DNA of 64,000 nt from Alcanivoracaceae bacterium (GTDB lineage: Bacteria > Pseudomonadota > Gammaproteobacteria > Pseudomonadales > Alcanivoracaceae): NCBI GenBank assembly GCA_027324795.1, contig DAHVSB010000002.1, positions 1 through 64,000 on the forward strand, given 5' to 3'. Positions 26,645 to 36,042 of the stretch are shown here, piece after piece; the stretch's first letter is position 1, and every line of letters begins with the position of its first letter. The translations under genes were made by a program, and so were the position numbers. The notes below the pieces were generated by a model, which saw only the letters and a program-made list of their open reading frames with translations, made no database searches and was not told where the DNA came from.

Positions 26645-26672
26645 TTGAATACAATCTTATCAGGCATAATAT
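26645..26672 (+). promoter_or_regulatory. Possible promoter for the small exported protein
   Basis: TTGAAT (26645-26650) and TAATAT (26667-26672) are 16 bases apart, about 65 bases before the next start. Matches are 4 of 6 in each box, so this is tentative. Confidence 0.35.
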
Positions 26673-26738
26673 GAACTCATGAATTTTGCGTATACAAAAA
26701 TAATAACGATACCGTTAACAACCACAACGAGACATGCC

Positions 26739-27284
26739 ATGCGAATAACAACTCTTACAGCCTGCGGCGCCCTACTCGCTACTTCCCTTTTTGCCACTAC
26801 TGTTAATGCTAATCCTTCAGAACCCTATAAAGGCACTTATGTGCAACGTGGCACAGTGGTTTCAGCAGGCCGTGTGGACCCAAGCAAAAACGTAGGGAAC
26901 AGCTACTTTATGGACATTAACTACAGTAGCGTGGCATTAAATGGTGGCATCAGTAGCAAGAAATTTGGTAAGGCCTCCAACAAATACGGTCAGGACACAC
27001 CTGAACAGCGTGTCTCAGATGAGTGGGTGCATAATGCTTACGTCGGGGTGGGGTTTAGCCGCCTCATTCAGTTTCAGCTAGGATATGGGACAGAGGGGCA
27101 GGTGTTCCGAGTCCGCTCAGATTTTAACTACCGAGCCATTGTGGACTTCCTCACCCAAACCAACACCCCCAAACACCGTCTAACCGTGGCCGACCGTTTA
27201 ACCTTTACGCTAGCCGCTGAACGCTATCAGGGTAAACACGACGCATTTAATAACGTCAATTGGGGCATAGGTTTACTGTTTTGA
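26739..27284 (+). CDS. Small exported protein, possibly an outer-membrane beta-sheet protein
   Basis: I do not recognise the family. From ATG 26739 it has a good signal peptide (TLTACGALLATSLFATTVNA, cut after residue 25 or so) and about 155 mature residues. The mature part has alternating strands rich in Tyr, Gly and Ser (YFMDINYSSVALNGG, NAYVGVGFSRLIQFQLGYG) and ends NWGIGLLF, with the terminal Phe seen in outer-membrane barrels. It is too short for more than about eight strands. Its stop overlaps the TTG of the ComB-family gene. The track start at 26679 adds 20 residues before the signal. Confidence 0.7.
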   Translation: MRITTLTACGALLATSLFATTVNANPSEPYKGTYVQRGTVVSAGRVDPSKNVGNSYFMDINYSSVALNGGISSKKFGKASNKYGQDTPEQRVSDEWVHNAYVGVGFSRLIQFQLGYGTEGQVFRVRSDFNYRAIVDFLTQTNTPKHRLTVADRLTFTLAAERYQGKHDAFNNVNWGIGLLF

Positions 27285-27958
27285 ATATTATAATTTCACA
27301 AGGGCATCAGCCCCCTGCGAATGCTTTGGGCGTTACTGTTGTTATTGATGTTATTCGTGCTTTTACCACTGCGCACCACGCCTTTCAACAGGGCGCTAGC
27401 CGTATTTGGCCTGTGGCCACAGCTGAAGAAGCCTTCTCGCTCAAACAGCAACTACCCAATGCTTTGCTAGCAGGCGAAATAGATGCTCTGCCCATCGATG
27501 GCTTTGACTTTGGCAACTCCCCCTGGGAAGTTAGCCAAACAGAGTTTAATCATAGGCCGCTTATTATGCGCACCACCAATGGAGTAATAGCCACTTTAAA
27601 CGCGCAGCCTTGTGCTCACCTGTTTGTAACGGGCTTGGCCTCAGCCAGCGCCACTGCCAAGGCGGTCATGGCCTTATCGCCGCCACAGGTGGTACTCGTT
27701 GCCTCTCATCCTACTGGCGACGAAGATGTGGCTTGTGCTCAATACATCAAGGGATTATTGGGCGGTGAAGGTATTAGCGCGGAAGAAGCACAACAGCGAA
27801 CTCTTAACGCCAAAGCTGCTGTTAAGTTTTTTAATCAAAGCAATCCGCGGCTTCGCGCTGCAGACATCGAGATGGCTGCACAATGCGACATTGCCAACTT
27901 CGCCATGCGTGTTCACAACACTAATAAAGATCTTTTTATTTTACCTGAACCTATTTAG
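27281..27958 (+). CDS. 2-phosphosulfolactate phosphatase family protein (ComB-like)
   Basis: The ComB family pattern is clear: VVIDVIRAFTTAHHAF near the N-terminus, GEIDALPIDGFDFGNSPWEV, and IMRTTNGVIA. ComB dephosphorylates 2-phosphosulfolactate in coenzyme M synthesis in archaea; gammaproteobacteria are not known to make coenzyme M, so the substrate here is unknown. The track start is TTG 27260. I choose TTG 27281, which overlaps the upstream TGA (TTGA) and fits the family N-terminus. The uncommon start codon and the overlap suggest coupled, modest expression. Confidence 0.85.
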   Translation: MNIIISQGHQPPANALGVTVVIDVIRAFTTAHHAFQQGASRIWPVATAEEAFSLKQQLPNALLAGEIDALPIDGFDFGNSPWEVSQTEFNHRPLIMRTTNGVIATLNAQPCAHLFVTGLASASATAKAVMALSPPQVVLVASHPTGDEDVACAQYIKGLLGGEGISAEEAQQRTLNAKAAVKFFNQSNPRLRAADIEMAAQCDIANFAMRVHNTNKDLFILPEPI

Positions 27959-27978
27959 TAATTTTTCTGGGGAAAAAA

Positions 27979-28629
27979 ATGATACGCCCACTGTTTTTCT
28001 GGTTACTTATCGGTGGTTTTTTACTGAGCGGTTGCCAAACGCTTGGCTCTAGCAGCAAAACCCTCTACGGAGCACCACAAAAAATCTACGCCTTAGACTT
28101 GAGTAACAACATCTTTCGCGGCAAAGCAACCATTATGGAAGAATGTGATGCGCATAATGTTTCCACCACTCTATGGGATGATGAAAATCGCTTTTTCCGC
28201 ATCGACCTATTAGCAGCAGAAGGCAACCCCACTTTAAACACACCTCCATTTATTGCAGACGCAGCGCTGTTGCAATTAGCGTTAGACAGCTACACCAAAA
28301 CCCGTACCAGCTCCTCTGCTGTGGTAAAGGCGGTGGCACCCGTTTATAAGAAAACGTATACGGGCTCGGTTCCGTTAACTATGATGGCCATTCATCATAT
28401 TCAAGTAGACAGCCAAGCGGCTAAAAACTTTCCGCCCGTATCGGGAGATTATTACTATGGATTTATGTTATTCCGCCATGGCAAATACATCTATGTTTTA
28501 CAACATCGCCAGCCCTTCTACTCTGAAGAAAAAATGGAGCGAGTTCTAAAAGCCATGCTTGATGCTATTACTGTTCCCGCTGACAAGCGTAACACTAGCC
28601 TTGTTAGCGGTCGTTCCTGCAAGCTTTGA
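27979..28629 (+). CDS. Putative lipoprotein of unknown function
   Basis: The signal ends LLSGC (Cys 19, Gln at +2, outer-membrane type). The remaining 197 residues match no family I recognise. They contain a DUF-like alpha/beta layout with one Cys pair (EEC and GRSC). GGGGAAAA precedes the ATG. It is 20 bases after the ComB-like gene, before a strong terminator, and probably ends that transcription unit. Confidence 0.75.
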   Translation: MIRPLFFWLLIGGFLLSGCQTLGSSSKTLYGAPQKIYALDLSNNIFRGKATIMEECDAHNVSTTLWDDENRFFRIDLLAAEGNPTLNTPPFIADAALLQLALDSYTKTRTSSSAVVKAVAPVYKKTYTGSVPLTMMAIHHIQVDSQAAKNFPPVSGDYYYGFMLFRHGKYIYVLQHRQPFYSEEKMERVLKAMLDAITVPADKRNTSLVSGRSCKL

Positions 28630-28632
28630 GCC

Positions 28633-28664
28633 CAAAAAAAAGCCCGAAATATTTTCGGGCTTTA
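28633..28664. terminator. Bidirectional terminator between lipoprotein gene and hemE
   Basis: AGCCCGAAA-TAT-TTTCGGGCT is a perfect 9-bp stem. An A-run precedes it (an eight-T run on the minus strand) and TTT follows on the plus strand. It serves hemE best. Confidence 0.9.
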
Positions 28665-28689
28665 AAACAAGGGCATTCACCGAGCATAT

Positions 28690-29751
28690 TTAGCGTGCAC
28701 TAAACTCATGCACAGCCTCAATAAACACTCGCGCATGTTCTGGATCTACAAAAGGAGTAATTCCGTGCCCTAAATTAAACACGTGGCCATTATGAGGTCC
28801 AAAATCATCTAGGATGCGTTTTACTTCCTTACGAATGGATTCAGGCGAACCATACAACACAGCGGGATCCATGTTTCCTTGTAAAGCGACTTTATCGCCA
28901 ACTCGCTGTCGAGCATTTTCCATACTAATGGTCCAATCAAGACCTAAGGCATCACAGCCTGTAGCTGCCATATCCTCGAGCCATAAGCCACCGCCCTTGG
29001 TAAACAAAATAACCGGCACCTTGCGGCCTTCGTTTTCGCGAATCAAGCCATCAATGATTTTCTGCATGTATTGCAAAGAGAATTCACGATAAGCAGGCCA
29101 AGACAAGGCCCCTCCCCAACTATCGAAAATTTGAATCGCCTGCGCGCCATGCTTGATTTGGGCGTTTAGGTAGCTCGTCACGGATTCCGCTAGCTTATCA
29201 AGCAATAAATGCACCACCTCAGGCTGCTTATACATCAATTCTTTTAACAAACGGAAATCACGGGATGAACCACCTTCCACCATGTAAGTGGCCAAGGTCC
29301 ATGGACTACCAGCAAAGCCAATCAAAGGAACACGACCGTTTAATGCTTTGCGGATGGTGCTCACCGCGTTCATTACATAACCTAGCTCGTCCTCGGCCCC
29401 AGGAATAGGGAGTGCTTCAATGTCTTTGGCGGTACGAACTGGGCGTTCAAAGCGCGGGCCTTCGCCGGCTTCGAAGTATAACCCCATACCCATGGCGTCG
29501 GGGATAGTTAGAATATCTGAAAACAAAATGGCGGCGTCTAATGGATAACGCTCAAGAGGCTGTAGCGTTACTTCACAGGCAAATTCTGCATTACGGCATA
29601 AGTCCATAAAGGAACCTGCGTTTTTTCGTGAAGCGCGGTATTCCGGTAAATAACGACCCGCCTGTCTCATCATCCACACAGGCGTCATATCCACAGACTC
29701 ACGATTTAAGGCGCGTAAAAATCGATCATTCTTCAAAACAGGCAAGGTCAT
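28690..29751 (-). CDS. hemE: Uroporphyrinogen decarboxylase
   Basis: Decarboxylates the four acetate groups of uroporphyrinogen III to coproporphyrinogen [19 protein letters not shown] is the first HemE signature and contains the substrate-binding Arg; [15 protein letters not shown] carries the catalytic Asp; [16 protein letters not shown] and HVFNLGHGI complete the set. At 353 residues the length is normal. It lies 87 bases downstream of damX; the gltBD genes found near here in Pseudomonas are not present. Confidence 0.97.
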   Translation of the reverse strand: MTLPVLKNDRFLRALNRESVDMTPVWMMRQAGRYLPEYRASRKNAGSFMDLCRNAEFACEVTLQPLERYPLDAAILFSDILTIPDAMGMGLYFEAGEGPRFERPVRTAKDIEALPIPGAEDELGYVMNAVSTIRKALNGRVPLIGFAGSPWTLATYMVEGGSSRDFRLLKELMYKQPEVVHLLLDKLAESVTSYLNAQIKHGAQAIQIFDSWGGALSWPAYREFSLQYMQKIIDGLIRENEGRKVPVILFTKGGGLWLEDMAATGCDALGLDWTISMENARQRVGDKVALQGNMDPAVLYGSPESIRKEVKRILDDFGPHNGHVFNLGHGITPFVDPEHARVFIEAVHEFSAR

Positions 29752-29838
29752 AAAACACTCTCACAAAAGTTTATGGATAGTGAAAGGCCAAGAGCATAGC
29801 ACATGCTACGCCTAAGCACCCTGCAATCTGCAGTTTCA

Positions 29839-31143
29839 CTACAGTTCGGCTTGAATGTGCGCTAATTGGCGCAAGAAAGGGCCTTGTTCAGCAAACTCTG
29901 ATGGCAGCTTAGCCAGCGCATCTTTGGCCTCATCCCTTGAGGCAAAAGCCCCGAGCAACACAATATAGACGCTGCGATTATTGCGAATTGCGCGATAATA
30001 AGCGGTCTTATTAAGACCTAGCTGCCCGCAAAGCTCTTGAGCTTGCTGCTCAGTGGTTGCTAAGGTGATTTGTGCCATCCAAAGCTCAGCATCCTGAGCA
30101 GCCAACCAAGAATTAGAACGAGCACTGCTTTCCGCAACATCCTCCTGCTGCTTATCCTTTGACGTTGGCGGCGGCACGTCGTTTATTACGGGAGCGGGGA
30201 CCTTCTCTAGCTCCTTTTGCTCAAGCTCCTCTATTTCTTGCTGACGTTCTTGCTCTTGTTTGGCTTTTTCTTCTTGCGCCCTTTTCGCTTCAGGATCGAA
30301 AACGATATCCCTCGCCGCCCTTTCCTCAATGGCGGAAGGCTTACGAGTATCCTTTTTTGGCGCAGGCGCTAGAACAAGCTCCTCTGGCTCAAGCTCTTGC
30401 ACCGAGTCCATATCCTTTTCAGTTTCAGCTATGGGAGTGATGGCTAGCTTAATTTTATCTTCTCTTGGTTCTCTGTTAAGCGCCCAAACCAATACTAGCA
30501 ACAATATTAACACCACAGCTAGCGCCACATGCTTCCACGGCAGCGCTGAAAACTGCATCGGCAAAGGGCGCTCCATTAGTGCTTGGGGCCAGAACTCTTG
30601 TGCATCTTGTGCGAGCTGCTCTTCACTTACCTTGGCCGAGCGCACCTTTAATAAAAATTCACTTGCTTGGGCCGCCGTCAAAGGCGGCAGAGTTATAAAG
30701 CTCGCCTCGGCCCATGCCTCAGAAGCCACCACATTATCTTTTAGTGGGGTTTGTCCGCCCACTACAACAGCAAAAGCGCCCGCAAAATGTTGTTGAAGCT
30801 TTGCTAATAGCTCTAACAGCTCAGAACTCAGTTGTTGACCATTGTCCACTAGGACAACAAGTGGACCTTGGGCTAAGGCATGGTTAAGTGCACTCAAAAA
30901 ATCATCTTTTGGTACATCGAAATAAGAAAGCAAGGAGCTCATTAGCTCATTTTTGCTGTGCACTTGCTCAGCATCAATGCGCACAACAGTGGCGTAGTCC
31001 ACTAAACGCATGGCAGCGTAACCTAATACAGTGCTTACCCCACCTCCCTCGGGCGCCGTAATAATCACTGTGCCACCGCGAGTTGTGGAGTCGAGGATTG
31101 CTTCTACTACGTAATGTCTTTCTGCCCCTGCGTAAAACATCAT
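29839..31143 (-). CDS. damX: DamX-like cell-division protein (AAA-like domain, TM segment, SPOR domain)
   Basis: A cytoplasmic AAA/ExeA-like N-terminal domain (about 1-190) is followed by one membrane segment (HVALAVVLILLLVLVWAL, about residues 223-240), a charged coiled-coil-prone linker rich in Glu/Lys, and a C-terminal SPOR domain (about 350-425) that binds denuded septal glycan. The P-loop is degenerate: APEGGGVST lacks the usual GKS/T lysine. I use ATG 31143, which overlaps the aroB stop (ATGA); the track starts at a TTG 9 bases upstream. The aroK-aroB-damX order is conserved in gammaproteobacteria. Confidence 0.88.
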   Translation of the reverse strand: MMFYAGAERHYVVEAILDSTTRGGTVIITAPEGGGVSTVLGYAAMRLVDYATVVRIDAEQVHSKNELMSSLLSYFDVPKDDFLSALNHALAQGPLVVLVDNGQQLSSELLELLAKLQQHFAGAFAVVVGGQTPLKDNVVASEAWAEASFITLPPLTAAQASEFLLKVRSAKVSEEQLAQDAQEFWPQALMERPLPMQFSALPWKHVALAVVLILLLVLVWALNREPREDKIKLAITPIAETEKDMDSVQELEPEELVLAPAPKKDTRKPSAIEERAARDIVFDPEAKRAQEEKAKQEQERQQEIEELEQKELEKVPAPVINDVPPPTSKDKQQEDVAESSARSNSWLAAQDAELWMAQITLATTEQQAQELCGQLGLNKTAYYRAIRNNRSVYIVLLGAFASRDEAKDALAKLPSEFAEQGPFLRQLAHIQAEL

Positions 31144-32219
31144 GCCTCGCAAATGCTATTTAAATAAGCCATTAAAGCCTCGTTGGAGAAATTCTCTGTA
31201 ACCACCGCCTCGCCAATGGCTTTTAGCAGTACTAAACGAATTTGACCTGTGAGTACCTTTTTATCTCTCGACATTAAAGTCACAAAGTCCTCAGCACTCA
31301 TTTCAGCCGGTGGTGTTAAAGGCAAACCCGCTGCTTCGAGAAGAGCAGCCAGTGCTGGCAACTGCTCCTTGTCGAGCCAACCCAGGGCAGCCGAGAATTC
31401 TGCCGCCATCATCATGCCTGCACCCACCGCTTCGCCATGAAGCCACAAACTGTAATTCGTTGCTGTTTCAATGGCATGCCCAAAGGTGTGGCCTAGGTTT
31501 AATAGCGCACGATTGCCTTGCTCGGTTTCGTCCTCTGCCACCACTTGCGCTTTATTGATGCAACTTTGCTCTATGGCATGAATCAATGCCTGAGCATCAC
31601 GCTGCATCAATAATGCAATATTTTGCTCTAACCATTGGTAAAATTCTTGGTCTCGGATCAAACCATACTTAATAACTTCCGCCAAACCTGCACTTAATTC
31701 GCGTTGGGGCAAAGTGGTGAGTACTTGGGTATCAATAACAACGGCATTGGGTTGATAAAAAGCCCCTATCATATTCTTGCCCAAAGAATGATTAACTGCA
31801 GTTTTACCTCCCACAGAAGAATCCACTTGGGCCAGTAACGTAGTAGGCACTTGTATAAAGTCAACCCCTCGCTGGTAGCAAGCTGCAGCAAAACCCACCA
31901 TATCCCCCACCACGCCGCCACCTAAGGCTACTAAGGTGGTACTGCGGTTGTGTCCGTGTTCTAACAGCGCGGAGAAAATAGTATTTAACGTATCAAGGGT
32001 TTTGTATTGCTCACCATCTGGCAAAATCAGGGTATGACATTCAAGCCCTTCTAGTTCTTCCAGTACCTGTGGAAGGTAGTGATCCGCAATTACCTGATTG
32101 GATACCACTAGCGCTTGTTTGCCTTTGATGTGCCGGCGAATGAGTCCTTCACCAAGCAGGCTTTCACCAATGTAAATAGGGTAGCTTCTCTGCCCCAACT
32201 CCACCTGCAAAGTACGCAT
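31140..32219 (-). CDS. aroB: 3-dehydroquinate synthase
   Basis: The NAD- and metal-dependent second step of the shikimate pathway. It shows the NAD site GGGVVGDMVGFAA, the PTTLLAQVDSSVGGKTAVNH block, KYGLIRD, and the metal histidines in LNLGHTFGHAIE and LHGEAVGAGM. Length 359, normal. It is 43 bases downstream of aroK, which catalyses a later step of the same pathway, and overlaps damX by 4 bases. Confidence 0.97.
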   Translation of the reverse strand: MRTLQVELGQRSYPIYIGESLLGEGLIRRHIKGKQALVVSNQVIADHYLPQVLEELEGLECHTLILPDGEQYKTLDTLNTIFSALLEHGHNRSTTLVALGGGVVGDMVGFAAACYQRGVDFIQVPTTLLAQVDSSVGGKTAVNHSLGKNMIGAFYQPNAVVIDTQVLTTLPQRELSAGLAEVIKYGLIRDQEFYQWLEQNIALLMQRDAQALIHAIEQSCINKAQVVAEDETEQGNRALLNLGHTFGHAIETATNYSLWLHGEAVGAGMMMAAEFSAALGWLDKEQLPALAALLEAAGLPLTPPAEMSAEDFVTLMSRDKKVLTGQIRLVLLKAIGEAVVTENFSNEALMAYLNSICEA

Positions 32220-32262
32220 TCATGCTCTCCAGTTTTTAATTCGCCGTTTTCTAGAGGCTAAA

Positions 32263-32802
32263 TTATGATGAGGACCCATCCTTAAGACAAGCTAAAAGCT
32301 TTTCGGTCACTTGATTAAGATTTCCAGCTGCTGTGGATATAGTGTGGTGTGCAGTGCTCTCATACAGCGGGTGGCGCTCTTGCATGAGTTTCTCTAGCAC
32401 CAGCTCAGGATTTTCAGTTTGCAACAAAGGCCTATTCTTATCGTGGCGTGTACGCGCTAGCTGCACATGCACTGGTGTCCACAAATAAAACACTCGCCCT
32501 CGTTGAGACAGCCGCTCACGATTAACAGCGCGAGTAATGGCGCCGCCGCCTGTGGCTAAAATAATAGTATGTTTCTGTGTTAACTCATCAATCACTTCTT
32601 CTTCACGACGCCGAAATCCCTCTTCGCCCTCCATATCAAAGATCCAAGGAATATCAGCACCTGTGCGCTCTACGATGACTTTATCAGAATCGTAGAAAGG
32701 AATATCTAGCACTTGTGAAAGATGACGGCCCAGGGTGCTTTTGCCAGCACCCATGGGCCCAATGAGATAAATCGAGGTTGTTACTTGAGGTATGGCAATC
32801 AC
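32263..32802 (-). CDS. aroK: Shikimate kinase
   Basis: P-loop kinase that phosphorylates shikimate at O3. Motifs are [12 protein letters not shown] (Walker A, about residues 16-27), the FYDSDK shikimate-binding segment, ATGGGAI (Walker B/adenine region) and the LID arginines around RHDKNRPLL. Start is GTG 32802, directly after the pilQ stop, so it is translationally linked to the pil operon. Length 179, normal. Confidence 0.96.
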   Translation of the reverse strand: MIAIPQVTTSIYLIGPMGAGKSTLGRHLSQVLDIPFYDSDKVIVERTGADIPWIFDMEGEEGFRRREEEVIDELTQKHTIILATGGGAITRAVNRERLSQRGRVFYLWTPVHVQLARTRHDKNRPLLQTENPELVLEKLMQERHPLYESTAHHTISTAAGNLNQVTEKLLACLKDGSSS

Positions 32803-34830
32803 TTACCTGCTCACAAAATTCTCTGCCACCAAGCGGGGTGTGATAAATACCAACAACTCTGCTTTGGTGCTATTGCTGAAATCACGACGGAACAAGCGAC
32901 CCACCCATGGCAAATCACCAAAGAAAGGGGTTTTGTATGTTCCCTCGTTACGAGTTTGTTGGAAGATACCACCTAACACTACTGTTTCGCCATCATCAAC
33001 AAGCACTGTTGTTTGAACACGGTTGGTATCAATACTCGGCACGCCGCCAAATATTTCGCCAACAGAGTCATTCGTGATTTCTAATTCCATGTTAATGCGG
33101 CCTTCTGGAGTAATACGTGGCGTTACTCGCAGCAACAACTCAGCTTCTTTAAATTCTGTGTTGGTACCAGCATTACCCGAAGAAGATTGGTAAGGGATTT
33201 CTTTACCCGATGCAATTTCAGCAGACTGTTGGTCGGCGGTTAGCACTTTAGGCGTGGCAACCACTTCGCCATAGCCTTCAGAGGCCAATGCAAAGATTTC
33301 AAGGTCTAAAATATTACCGCGCTTATTAACAAACCCAAGGGTGAAGTTAGAGGCATTACTGTTTTCCTGCCCAAAGTCCACCACCATATTGTTTCCTAAA
33401 CCACCGCTCATGGTCACAGTGTTACCACCGGCTGTATGCGTGCGGCTGCCGCCCCAACGAATACCTAGCTCATCGGTTAAGTCAGAGGTTGCAATAACAA
33501 CGCGCGCTTCAATCAATACCTGCTGTACAGCCACATCCAAGTGGGCAAGCACCTCACGGATTTCTTCCACTTTTTGCGCCACATCATTCACAATAAGCGT
33601 GTTAGTTCTCTCATCCACTGCCACAGAACCGCGGCTAGAAAGCAAGGTGGAGGATTCTGCTTTAATCAATGCCTCCATGTCACGAGCTACTGCGTAGTTA
33701 ATACGGATATACTCGGTGCGTAATGGCGCTAGGGATTCCAGCTGTTGCTGGCTTTCTAGCTCTTGCTTTTCTCTGGCAGAAATTTCGGCAGCGGGTGCCA
33801 CCAAAAGAACGTTGCCCACTTGGCGCTTGTCTAAGCCTTTGGTTTTTAGAATAAGATCCAACGCTTGGTCCCAAGGCACATTCTGCAAACGCAAAGTAAT
33901 GCTACCGCTCACCGTATCAGAAGCCACAAGGTTGAGACCGGTGAAATCAGCAATCAGCTGTAGTACTGAGCGCATTTCAATGTTCTGGAAGTTTAAAGAC
34001 AGCTTATCGCCCGTGTATTCAAACTTATCCTTGCGGCTATCCTTGGCATCTGCTTTAAGTGGCTTAACATCGATGCTAAAGGCAGTATCTGCCTGATAAG
34101 CCAAGTATTCCCATTCACCTGCGGCTTCAATGGTCATTACTGTGGAACCATCTTCTTGGCGTGTTTCTACGTGATTAACAGGTGTGCCGAAATCCGTCAC
34201 ATCCAAACGCTTTCGCAATTGTCTAGGCGTGGTTGCACCTAAGAACTTCACCACCAAGCGGCCTCGTTCTTCGCGAACATCCACAGGAGTGCTAGTTTTA
34301 GCTAAGTTTACGATAACGCGCCCTTCGCCATCTGAGCCGCGGCGAAAATCGATATTCTTCACATCACCCGATTGTGCCGAAGCAGCCTCTTCTTCTGCCA
34401 CCTCAAACACCGCTGGCGAATCATCTTTGCCGCCGATTTTCAACACCAAAGTGTTACCGTCTACTTGCGTATCGTAACCTGTAAGGCTAGATAAATTTAC
34501 GATAACTCGGGTGCGATCTTTAGCTTCTACTACAGTTAGACTGCGTACTGGATCGGAATCAATTCTGTGATTGCGCTGCTTAAGGTTGCTACTGGTATCA
34601 AGCAAATCTAACGCAATGCGCGCGGGCTGTTCAATGCTATAGCTATCCACATTTGGCACGCTGCCATCAAACTGCAGCCGCACCTCTACTTGGCTCCCTT
34701 TAAGGGCGCTGTATTCCACATTGGTTAATGATGTCGCCGTAGCCATAGAGCTTACACCAAGGCTAATTAGCCCTAATAAAAACCCTGCAAGCCATTGGCG
34801 AGTTACGTTATTTGCACGCTTATTATTCAT
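32803..34830 (-). CDS. pilQ: Type IV pilus secretin PilQ
   Basis: The outer-membrane secretin through which the pilus emerges. After a signal peptide (about 1-33, cut after MATA), two AMIN domains bind peptidoglycan (about 35-245), then come an STN/N0 domain (NIEMRSVLQLIADFTGLNLVAS, about 282-350), an N1 domain and the secretin core with VPSIDTNRVQTTVLVDDGETVVLGG and the closing PWVGRLFRR. I use ATG 34830, with GGGGA eight bases upstream; the track TTG start adds 6 residues. Part of pilMNOPQ. Confidence 0.96.
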   Translation of the reverse strand: MNNKRANNVTRQWLAGFLLGLISLGVSSMATATSLTNVEYSALKGSQVEVRLQFDGSVPNVDSYSIEQPARIALDLLDTSSNLKQRNHRIDSDPVRSLTVVEAKDRTRVIVNLSSLTGYDTQVDGNTLVLKIGGKDDSPAVFEVAEEEAASAQSGDVKNIDFRRGSDGEGRVIVNLAKTSTPVDVREERGRLVVKFLGATTPRQLRKRLDVTDFGTPVNHVETRQEDGSTVMTIEAAGEWEYLAYQADTAFSIDVKPLKADAKDSRKDKFEYTGDKLSLNFQNIEMRSVLQLIADFTGLNLVASDTVSGSITLRLQNVPWDQALDLILKTKGLDKRQVGNVLLVAPAAEISAREKQELESQQQLESLAPLRTEYIRINYAVARDMEALIKAESSTLLSSRGSVAVDERTNTLIVNDVAQKVEEIREVLAHLDVAVQQVLIEARVVIATSDLTDELGIRWGGSRTHTAGGNTVTMSGGLGNNMVVDFGQENSNASNFTLGFVNKRGNILDLEIFALASEGYGEVVATPKVLTADQQSAEIASGKEIPYQSSSGNAGTNTEFKEAELLLRVTPRITPEGRINMELEITNDSVGEIFGGVPSIDTNRVQTTVLVDDGETVVLGGIFQQTRNEGTYKTPFFGDLPWVGRLFRRDFSNSTKAELLVFITPRLVAENFVSR

Positions 34831-34849
34831 CACGGCTATCCCCAGCAAC

Positions 34850-35374
34850 TTATTCTGTCAGTAAAAGTGAAGTTGGGCGTTCTACCCAGTTATCTTGCCC
34901 ATCAGGCACTATTTCAATTATTTCAATGCGCGCTTCCTCGATACCTATTACGCGCCCGAAGTTACGTCCGATGTAGGAACCAACACGCACTCGGCTGAGC
35001 TCGCCGTCGGTATCTTGTATCAAGGCTTCTAGCTGCTTATCAGCACCATTAATAGTTCCCTTCATGCGCAAGCTACTCAAGCTAAAGCTCTCCAAGTACT
35101 CCTTCGCGCGATCTAAATCAGGTTCTACGCTTTTTACATTGGAGGCTTGTTTCGCTCGTTCATCCACCGGCTTAGAAAAGGGCGCACGAAGATGGTGAGC
35201 GTCATATTTATAAGTAGCAATAGACTTAAACTCAGGTGGCGCCTTAATTGCACCCCGTGGCTTGCTAATTATTTCCTGGATGGCTTGGTTTAGATCTCTA
35301 TCATCGCCGCCACCACAAGCAGTCATTGTTGCAGCCACACCCACAAAAAACATTGCTCGCAATTTCTTTCTCAT
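34850..35374 (-). CDS. pilP: Type IV pilus inner-membrane lipoprotein PilP
   Basis: A 174-residue lipoprotein whose signal ends TMTAC (Cys 20). The N-terminal part is extended (PRGAIKAPPEFK) and the C-terminal beta domain, which contacts the PilQ N0 domain, reads ALIQDTDGELSRVRVGSYIGRNFGRV, characteristic of PilP. It links the PilN/PilO inner-membrane complex to the secretin. The gap to pilO is 11 bases. Confidence 0.95.
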   Translation of the reverse strand: MRKKLRAMFFVGVAATMTACGGGDDRDLNQAIQEIISKPRGAIKAPPEFKSIATYKYDAHHLRAPFSKPVDERAKQASNVKSVEPDLDRAKEYLESFSLSSLRMKGTINGADKQLEALIQDTDGELSRVRVGSYIGRNFGRVIGIEEARIEIIEIVPDGQDNWVERPTSLLLTE

Positions 35375-35385
35375 TGCCCCACCCC

Positions 35386-36042
35386 CTAGCGTCGCTGGCT
35401 CGAGCTACTAGCGCTACGCGCAGAGTAACGATAGGTTTTTGCTGTTACATCCATTTGCAACATATCTGCATTACTATCGCCTTTATTTGACATAGGCTTG
35501 ATGTGAAAATCATGCAGCGTCACAATTCTTGGCAGAGCTGCAACACCACTAACAAAAGAACCCATACCGTGGTACTCGCCTCTAATGCTCATTTTAATCG
35601 GCAGTTCAGCATAAAACTCTTTCTCGATCTCTTTATCGAGTTCAATTTTATCGAACTCCAACCCACTACCAATACCGGTATGGGAAATATCCTCTAAGAG
35701 CCCAGGCACTTCCGTTTCTTGGGGTAACTGCTGTAGCAAAGAGCCAAACGTTTCTTCCATATCTTCAAGCTGCTTGCGATAGTCTTCCAAGTGGTAGGCT
35801 CTAAACGCTTTGCGCTCAAGCTCCTGCATTAATGTGACTTCTTTGTTTTTTGCTTGTTCTAGCTGATCGTTAAGCTCAGTAATGCTTAAAAAGTAACTAG
35901 CGCCTACAGCCACAACAAACACCACAATTGCTGCTAGTACCTTGGCAAAAGTTGGCCAGGAGCCAACGTTCTCCATGTCCAAGCCTTGCAGCTTCTCCAT
36001 CATTTCTTGGACATCAATATCTTTTAACTCTGAAAGCTTCAC
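35386..36042 (-). CDS. pilO: Type IV pilus alignment protein PilO
   Basis: Bitopic inner-membrane protein with one TM segment (FAKVLAAIVVFVVAVGASYFL, about residues 32-52), a periplasmic coiled coil (about 53-100) and a ferredoxin-like C-terminal domain with the LLEDISHTGIGSGLEFDKIE segment. It forms heterodimers with PilN and supports PilP. The start overlaps the pilN stop (ATGA). Confidence 0.95.
   Translation of the reverse strand: MKLSELKDIDVQEMMEKLQGLDMENVGSWPTFAKVLAAIVVFVVAVGASYFLSITELNDQLEQAKNKEVTLMQELERKAFRAYHLEDYRKQLEDMEETFGSLLQQLPQETEVPGLLEDISHTGIGSGLEFDKIELDKEIEKEFYAELPIKMSIRGEYHGMGSFVSGVAALPRIVTLHDFHIKPMSNKGDSNADMLQMDVTAKTYRYSARSASSSSQRR

Noticed and set aside
30159-30796. Overlapping plus-strand ORFs (30159-30440, 30260-30796)
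   Set aside because: They lie opposite the damX linker. Their Ser/Ala-rich translation is an antisense shadow of the Glu/Lys-rich coding strand, with no ribosome-binding site.
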